Source: Alphaproteobacteria bacterium
GTDB lineage: Bacteria > Pseudomonadota > Alphaproteobacteria > Rhodobacterales > Rhodobacteraceae
DNA: 50,136 bases
Direction: 5' to 3'
Assembly (NCBI GenBank): GCA_029289325.1
Contig: JARFTV010000020.1
Location: 25,090 to 75,225 of the forward strand
The notes below the pieces were generated by a model, which was not told the origin of the DNA, ran no database searches, and saw only the letters and a list, made by a program, of their open reading frames with translations. Numbering within the stretch: the first letter of the stretch is position 1; every line of letters begins with the position of its first letter. This document shows positions 46,102-50,136 of the stretch, one piece after another. The translations under genes were made by a program, and so were the position numbers.

Positions 46102-48243
46102 ATGGTGCGGCTTCTGACCTGCCTTCTTCTGGCCCTGACGCTGGCCCTTCCCGCCCGCGCGCAGGAACAGGCCACGCTGATCTCGGACAGGATCGAGATT
46201 ACCGGGGACACCCGACTGATCGCCGCGGGCAATGTCGAGGTCTTCTACAAGGGACGGCGCCTGAAAGCCTCGCGTATCGTGTTCGACCAGGCCACCGACC
46301 GGCTGGTGATCGAAGGCCCGATCGTCCTGACCGAGGCGTCGGGCAATACGATCATCCTTGCCTCCCAGGCCGAGTTGCAGGCCGATCTGGCCGAAGGCAT
46401 CCTTACCAGCGCCCGGCTGGTGCTGAACCGCCAACTGCAGCTGGCCGCCAACACGATCACCCGCGTCTCGGGCCGCTATACCGAGCTTGAGACGGTGGCC
46501 GCCTCGTCCTGCAAGGTCTGCGCGACCGATCCGACGCCGCTGTGGGAAATCCGCGCGCACAAGGTCCGGCATGACGAGGTGGAGCGGCAGATCTATTTCG
46601 ACAATGCCCAGTTCCGCCTTGCCGGGATCCCGGTGTTCTATATCCCGCGGCTGCGGATGCCTGACCCGACACTGGACCGCGCGACCGGCTTCCTGATGCC
46701 CTCGCTGCGCACCACCTCGGACCTCGGAACCGGGCTGAAACTGCCGTATTTCATCGCGTTGACCCCGTCCTCGGACCTGACGCTGACGCCCTATATCACC
46801 ACCCGCGACAGCCAGACGCTGGAGCTGCGTTACCGCCAGGCCTTCACCACCGGACGGATCGAGCTGAACGGCGCGATCACCCGTGACCAGCTCATCCCTG
46901 GTGATCCGCGCGGCTATCTCTTCGTGGACGGCGAGTTCCGGCTGCCCCTCAACTTCGGCCTCACGATCAAGGGCCAGACCGTGACCGACCCGGCCTATCT
47001 GCTGGATTACGGGATCAGCGACGCCGACCGCCTGGACAGCCGGATCGAAGCCAGCCGCACCCGGCGCAATGAACATATCTCGGCCCGGATCATCAGCTTC
47101 CAGACCCTGCGTGATGATGAGGACAACACTACGATCCCCTCGCTCGTGGCCGACCTGACCTTCCACCGCCGCTTCTCGCTTGGCGCGCTTGGTGGTGAGG
47201 GGGGCTTGCGGCTGCAGACCCACAACCATTGGCGCAGCTCGACCAATCCGCTGGACGGGCCGGACAGCGACGACATCGCCGATGGACGCGACCTTGGCCG
47301 GATCTCGGCGCGGATCGACTGGCGGCGCAGCTTCCTTCTGCCGCTCGGGATCGAGGGCACCGTCCTTGGCGAGGCCACGGCCGACGCCTACAGCGTGGCA
47401 CAGGATCAGGATTTCGGGGGCAAGACCACCGGCACCCATGGCAATGCGGGCGTCGAGCTGCGCTGGCCCTGGGTCAAGGTCGGGGCGAATGGCGCGACCC
47501 ATGTGATCGAGCCGGTGGCACAGTTCATCTGGGCTTCGTCGAATGCGGACAGCCTGCCAAACGAGGATTCGGTTCTGGTCGAATTCGACGAGGGCAGCCT
47601 GTTCTCGCTGGACCGCTTCCCCGGCTCTGATGCGGTGGAACGCGGCCCCCGCGCCAACCTCGGCGTGACCTGGACCCGGCATGATCCCGCAGGCTGGTCG
47701 ATGGGCGTCACGCTGGGCCGCGTCTTCCGCGAGGCCGATCTGGATCAGTTCGGCCCCGGCTCCGGCCTGGGCGGCCGCACGTCGGACTGGTTTGCGGCCG
47801 TCAACTTCGACCTGGCCGACGGGATTGCGCTGACCGCCCGCACCGTCCTTGACGACGATCTGTCGCTGACGAAGGGCGAGGCGCGGATCGTCTACAGCGG
47901 CACCCGGACGGCGCTGGCCTCCTCGCTGATCTGGGCCGTGGCCGACGAGACCGAGAACCGCCCCGACCCCACGCAGGAGATCACCTTCGACGCGCGGCGC
48001 AAGCTGAATCCGAACTGGACCGCCAAGCTGTCTGGCCGCTACGATTTCGTCGCGGATCGCGGCACGGTGGCCGGCATGGGTCTGGAGTTCCTGAACGAGT
48101 GCGTTCGCTTCGACGTTTCCCTCTCGCGTCGCTTCACGTCATCCACTAGTGTGACGCCAACGACGGATTTTGCTCTGTCGTTCGACCTGGTGGGGTTTGG
48201 CAGCGGCGTGACGGGCGGACCGGCGCGGGCATGTCGGCAGTAG
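46102..48243 (+). CDS. lptD: LPS-assembly outer-membrane protein LptD
   Basis: A 713-residue outer-membrane translocon that inserts LPS into the outer leaflet with LptE. It has a signal peptide (MVRLLTCLLLALTLALPARA), an N-terminal LptA-like jellyroll (about 21-170, including RIEITGDTRLIAAGNVEVFY) and a C-terminal beta-barrel. Cys residues sit in SSCKVCATD (about 130-136) and near the C-terminus in NECVRFD and RACRQ, consistent with the long-range disulfides of the family. GGAGG precedes ATG 46102. It is operonic with lptFG and surA, the chaperone LptD needs. Confidence 0.96.
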   Translation: MVRLLTCLLLALTLALPARAQEQATLISDRIEITGDTRLIAAGNVEVFYKGRRLKASRIVFDQATDRLVIEGPIVLTEASGNTIILASQAELQADLAEGILTSARLVLNRQLQLAANTITRVSGRYTELETVAASSCKVCATDPTPLWEIRAHKVRHDEVERQIYFDNAQFRLAGIPVFYIPRLRMPDPTLDRATGFLMPSLRTTSDLGTGLKLPYFIALTPSSDLTLTPYITTRDSQTLELRYRQAFTTGRIELNGAITRDQLIPGDPRGYLFVDGEFRLPLNFGLTIKGQTVTDPAYLLDYGISDADRLDSRIEASRTRRNEHISARIISFQTLRDDEDNTTIPSLVADLTFHRRFSLGALGGEGGLRLQTHNHWRSSTNPLDGPDSDDIADGRDLGRISARIDWRRSFLLPLGIEGTVLGEATADAYSVAQDQDFGGKTTGTHGNAGVELRWPWVKVGANGATHVIEPVAQFIWASSNADSLPNEDSVLVEFDEGSLFSLDRFPGSDAVERGPRANLGVTWTRHDPAGWSMGVTLGRVFREADLDQFGPGSGLGGRTSDWFAAVNFDLADGIALTARTVLDDDLSLTKGEARIVYSGTRTALASSLIWAVADETENRPDPTQEITFDARRKLNPNWTAKLSGRYDFVADRGTVAGMGLEFLNECVRFDVSLSRRFTSSTSVTPTTDFALSFDLVGFGSGVTGGPARACRQ

Positions 48244-48301
48244 GCGGGCGACAAAGACGGCGGACGCAGATCCGCGAGACACAGGAAGAACGGCTGAGGC
48301 G

Positions 48302-49504
48302 ATGGCATTTTCAGTTCTGAAACGGCAGGCAACGGCACTTTGCTGCATTCTGGCTCTGTCCGGTCCGGCGCTGGCGCAGGATCTTTTCGCGCCCCGGCTC
48401 TATGTGAACGACCGGGTCATCACCGAATATGAAATCGCGCAGCGGGCCTTGTTCCTGCAGGCGCTCCGCGCCCCCGGCAATCCGGAAGAAGAGGCGCTGA
48501 AGGCGCTGATCGAGGACCGGCTGCAGCGCAGCGAGGCCGCTCGGCTGCGTCTGACCCTGACCGATCAGGAAGTGATGCAGGGCATGAACGAATTTGCCTC
48601 GCGCGCCAATCTGACGGCCGAGGGGCTGATTGCCGAACTCGGCAAGATTGGCGTCGCGGGTGAAAGCTTCCGCGATTTCGTCTCGGCGGGACTGTTGTGG
48701 CGCAAGGCCGTCCGGGCGCGCTTTGCCGGGCAGGTTCCGGTCAGCGAAAACGACATCGACCGCGCACTCGAAGCTCAGACGCGTCCCCGCGCGCTGCGGG
48801 TTCTGGTTTCGGAACTGGTGATCCCCGCCGAACCGGGAAATGAGGCTCAGGCGCTTGCCTTGGCTCAGCGGCTTTCTGATACCGTGACCAGCGAGGGCGC
48901 TTTCGCCTCAGCCGCGCGGCAATATTCCGCCGCACCCACCGCCGGCAACGGCGGGCGTCTCGACTGGATGCCGCTCGCCAACCTGCCGGGCGCAATCGGC
49001 GCTGCAGTTCTGGCCCTTGGTCCGGGTGAGATCTCGGATCCGGTGACTGTCCCCGGTGCCGTGGTCCTGTTCCAGTTGCGCGACGTGGCACTGGACCAAA
49101 GCGCCGAACCGGTCGCGGTCACGGTGGAATGGGCGGATTTCCTGATCCCTGACGACCCGGCCCAGATCGCCACGATCCGCGCCAATGCCGACGAGTGCAA
49201 CGACCTCCTTGGCCTGGCCCGCGGCCTGCCTGGTGACCGGCTGACGATCACCAAGCAGCCTGCAGGCGACGTGCCCGGAGATGTGGGCCTCGAACTTGCC
49301 CGGCTTGACCCCGGTGAGATCTCGCTGGCGCTGGCCCGGAATGGCTTTCGCCGTCTGATCATGCTCTGCGGCCGCGAAGTCACCCGGGAAGAGCCGCTTG
49401 ACCGCAATCAGGTGCGCGAGGCGGTGATCAACCAGAAACTCGAGGGTCTGGCCGAAGGCTATCTCGAGGAACTCCGCGCCGCCGCCTACATCCGCGAGCC
49501 GTGA
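48302..49504 (+). CDS. surA: Periplasmic chaperone/PPIase SurA
   Basis: A 400-residue SurA-type chaperone that escorts outer-membrane proteins through the periplasm. It has a signal peptide (core about 10-22, cleavage after ALA-QD), a SurA N-terminal domain (about 30-150) and one recognisable parvulin PPIase domain (about 165-265, including YSAAPTAGNGGRLDWMPLANLP). The second PPIase-like region is degenerate or reduced. The stop overlaps the pdxA GTG as GTGA. Its place after lptD fits SurA's role in LptD folding. Confidence 0.92.
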   Translation: MAFSVLKRQATALCCILALSGPALAQDLFAPRLYVNDRVITEYEIAQRALFLQALRAPGNPEEEALKALIEDRLQRSEAARLRLTLTDQEVMQGMNEFASRANLTAEGLIAELGKIGVAGESFRDFVSAGLLWRKAVRARFAGQVPVSENDIDRALEAQTRPRALRVLVSELVIPAEPGNEAQALALAQRLSDTVTSEGAFASAARQYSAAPTAGNGGRLDWMPLANLPGAIGAAVLALGPGEISDPVTVPGAVVLFQLRDVALDQSAEPVAVTVEWADFLIPDDPAQIATIRANADECNDLLGLARGLPGDRLTITKQPAGDVPGDVGLELARLDPGEISLALARNGFRRLIMLCGREVTREEPLDRNQVREAVINQKLEGLAEGYLEELRAAAYIREP

Positions 49505-50136
49505 GCGGCCCCGTTCTCCTGACCTGCGGCGACCCATCCGGGATCGGGCCCGAGGTCGCGGCCAAGGCCTGGGCGGCGGGCGAGCGGTTCGTCTGGCTTG
49601 GCGACCCGCTCCATTTACCTGAGGGCACCCCCTGGCGCGAGGTCGAAGAAGGCGAGATGCCAGTCGATGGCCCGCTTCTGGTCCTGCGGCACGACTTCGC
49701 CGCGAACGCCCTGCCCGGCCAGCCAGACCCGGCCAATGCGGCCGGGGTCATCGCGGTGATCGAACGCGCGGTGCGGCTTGTGCAGGCCGGCAAGGCCTCG
49801 GCGATCTGCACAGCGCCGATCCACAAGAAGGCGCTCAAGGACGGCGCGGGCTTCGCCTTTCCCGGCCATACCGAGTTCCTCGCCCATCTCGCCGGCGTCG
49901 ACCGCGTGGTCATGATGCTCGCCTGCCCCGAGTTGCGTGTGGTGCCTGCCACCATCCACATCCCGTTGTCTGAAGTGCCGCAGGCACTGACCCCCGCGCT
50001 GCTGGAAGAGACGATCCGCATCACCCGCGCCGGGCTTCAGCGCGAGTTCGGTCTTGCCGAGCCCCGGATCGCTGTCGCGGGGTTGAACCCCCATGCTGCC
50101 GAAGGTGGCGCCATGGGGCGCGAGGAGACGGACTGG
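49501..50136 (+). CDS. pdxA: 4-hydroxythreonine-4-phosphate dehydrogenase (partial, 3' end cut)
   Basis: The first 212 codons of PdxA, which oxidises 4-phosphohydroxy-L-threonine in pyridoxal phosphate synthesis; the full protein is about 325-330 residues, and the window ends inside it. Recognisable parts are LLTCGDPSGIGPEVAAKAW at the start, ICTAPIHKKAL, the metal-binding FPGHTEFLAHLAG and AGLNPHAAEGGAMGREE. It starts with GTG 49501, overlapping the surA TGA. The order lptD-surA-pdxA is typical and is usually followed by rsmA. The frame is open to the last base, so the gene is cut by the window edge and not broken. Confidence 0.95.
   Translation, partial: MSGPVLLTCGDPSGIGPEVAAKAWAAGERFVWLGDPLHLPEGTPWREVEEGEMPVDGPLLVLRHDFAANALPGQPDPANAAGVIAVIERAVRLVQAGKASAICTAPIHKKALKDGAGFAFPGHTEFLAHLAGVDRVVMMLACPELRVVPATIHIPLSEVPQALTPALLEETIRITRAGLQREFGLAEPRIAVAGLNPHAAEGGAMGREETDW

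Noticed and set aside
49501-50136. Truncated pdxA considered as a pseudogene
   Set aside because: The frame is intact to the last base of the window with all motifs in order, so it is simply cut by the window edge.

Overview
The window is a gene-dense, high-GC stretch of an alphaproteobacterial chromosome, almost certainly from the Rhodobacteraceae (Rhodobacter/Gemmobacter-like). This rests on the protein flavour, on many ATGA/GTGA/TGATG translational overlaps, on the argS-SPOR-nagZ-scpA-scpB order, on a holin/endolysin pair resembling the lysis genes of the Rhodobacter gene transfer agent (GTA), and on the zwf-pgl-pgi and glg clusters. I see no insertion sequence, integrase, CRISPR array, tRNA or rRNA. 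Most of the window is core genome. Genus and species cannot be fixed by eye.

Layout. 1-3 kb: a PfkB-type kinase (minus), divergent from rpsB-tsf (ribosomal protein S2 and EF-Ts), with a hairpin between the two genes and a strong terminator after tsf. 3-6 kb (minus): a LuxR-type regulator with altered ligand-pocket residues, gph-rpe (overlapping), then ndk. 6.2-9.6 kb (plus): an ABC-F ATPase, a structured intergenic region that may be a small RNA, a MarC-family membrane protein and a membrane-anchored retropepsin-like protease. 9.6-14.9 kb (minus): argS, a SPOR-domain protein, nagZ, scpA, scpB and a small basic protein, forming a tightly coupled cell-wall and chromosome-segregation operon. 15-17.8 kb (minus): argC, ccmE, a GH108 endolysin and a 3TM holin. 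17.9-20.3 kb (plus): a small lipoprotein, a RidA-family protein, and a coupled pair made of a secreted Asp/Gly-tailed protein and a GT-B-like glycosyltransferase. 20.3-24 kb (minus): zwf-pgl-pgi, the entry to the Entner-Doudoroff and pentose phosphate routes, with a readable promoter and palindromic operator. 24.1-29 kb: a lipoprotein lytic transglycosylase (minus), then a CoxG-CoxS-CoxL-CoxM molybdenum hydroxylase operon (plus) of the form II type, closed by a 15-bp hairpin. 29.3 kb: an HNH endonuclease. 30-41.2 kb (minus): the glycogen operon glgP-glgB-glgC-glgA-glgX-pgm, with a perfect 16-bp palindrome upstream. 41.5-43.7 kb: a copper-chaperone-like protein, holC and pepA. 43.9-50.1 kb (plus): lptF-lptG-lptD-surA-pdxA, the outer-membrane biogenesis operon, with pdxA cut by the window end.

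Functional links. Glucose-6-phosphate can be drawn to Zwf, Pgl and Pgi on one side, or stored as glycogen through Pgm, GlgC, GlgA and GlgB and recovered by GlgP and GlgX on the other. Both clusters carry LacI-like palindromes upstream, which suggests coordinated sugar control. The Lpt/SurA operon serves LPS transport and outer-membrane protein folding. The NagZ, SPOR, transglycosylase and endolysin genes all act on peptidoglycan.

No gene cluster here is clearly a new system. The least explained items are the structured region at 8041-8241, the secreted-protein/glycosyltransferase pair at 18739-20264, the LuxR protein with an altered pocket, the form II CoxL-like enzyme, and the unassigned operators upstream of zwf, rpe and glgP.
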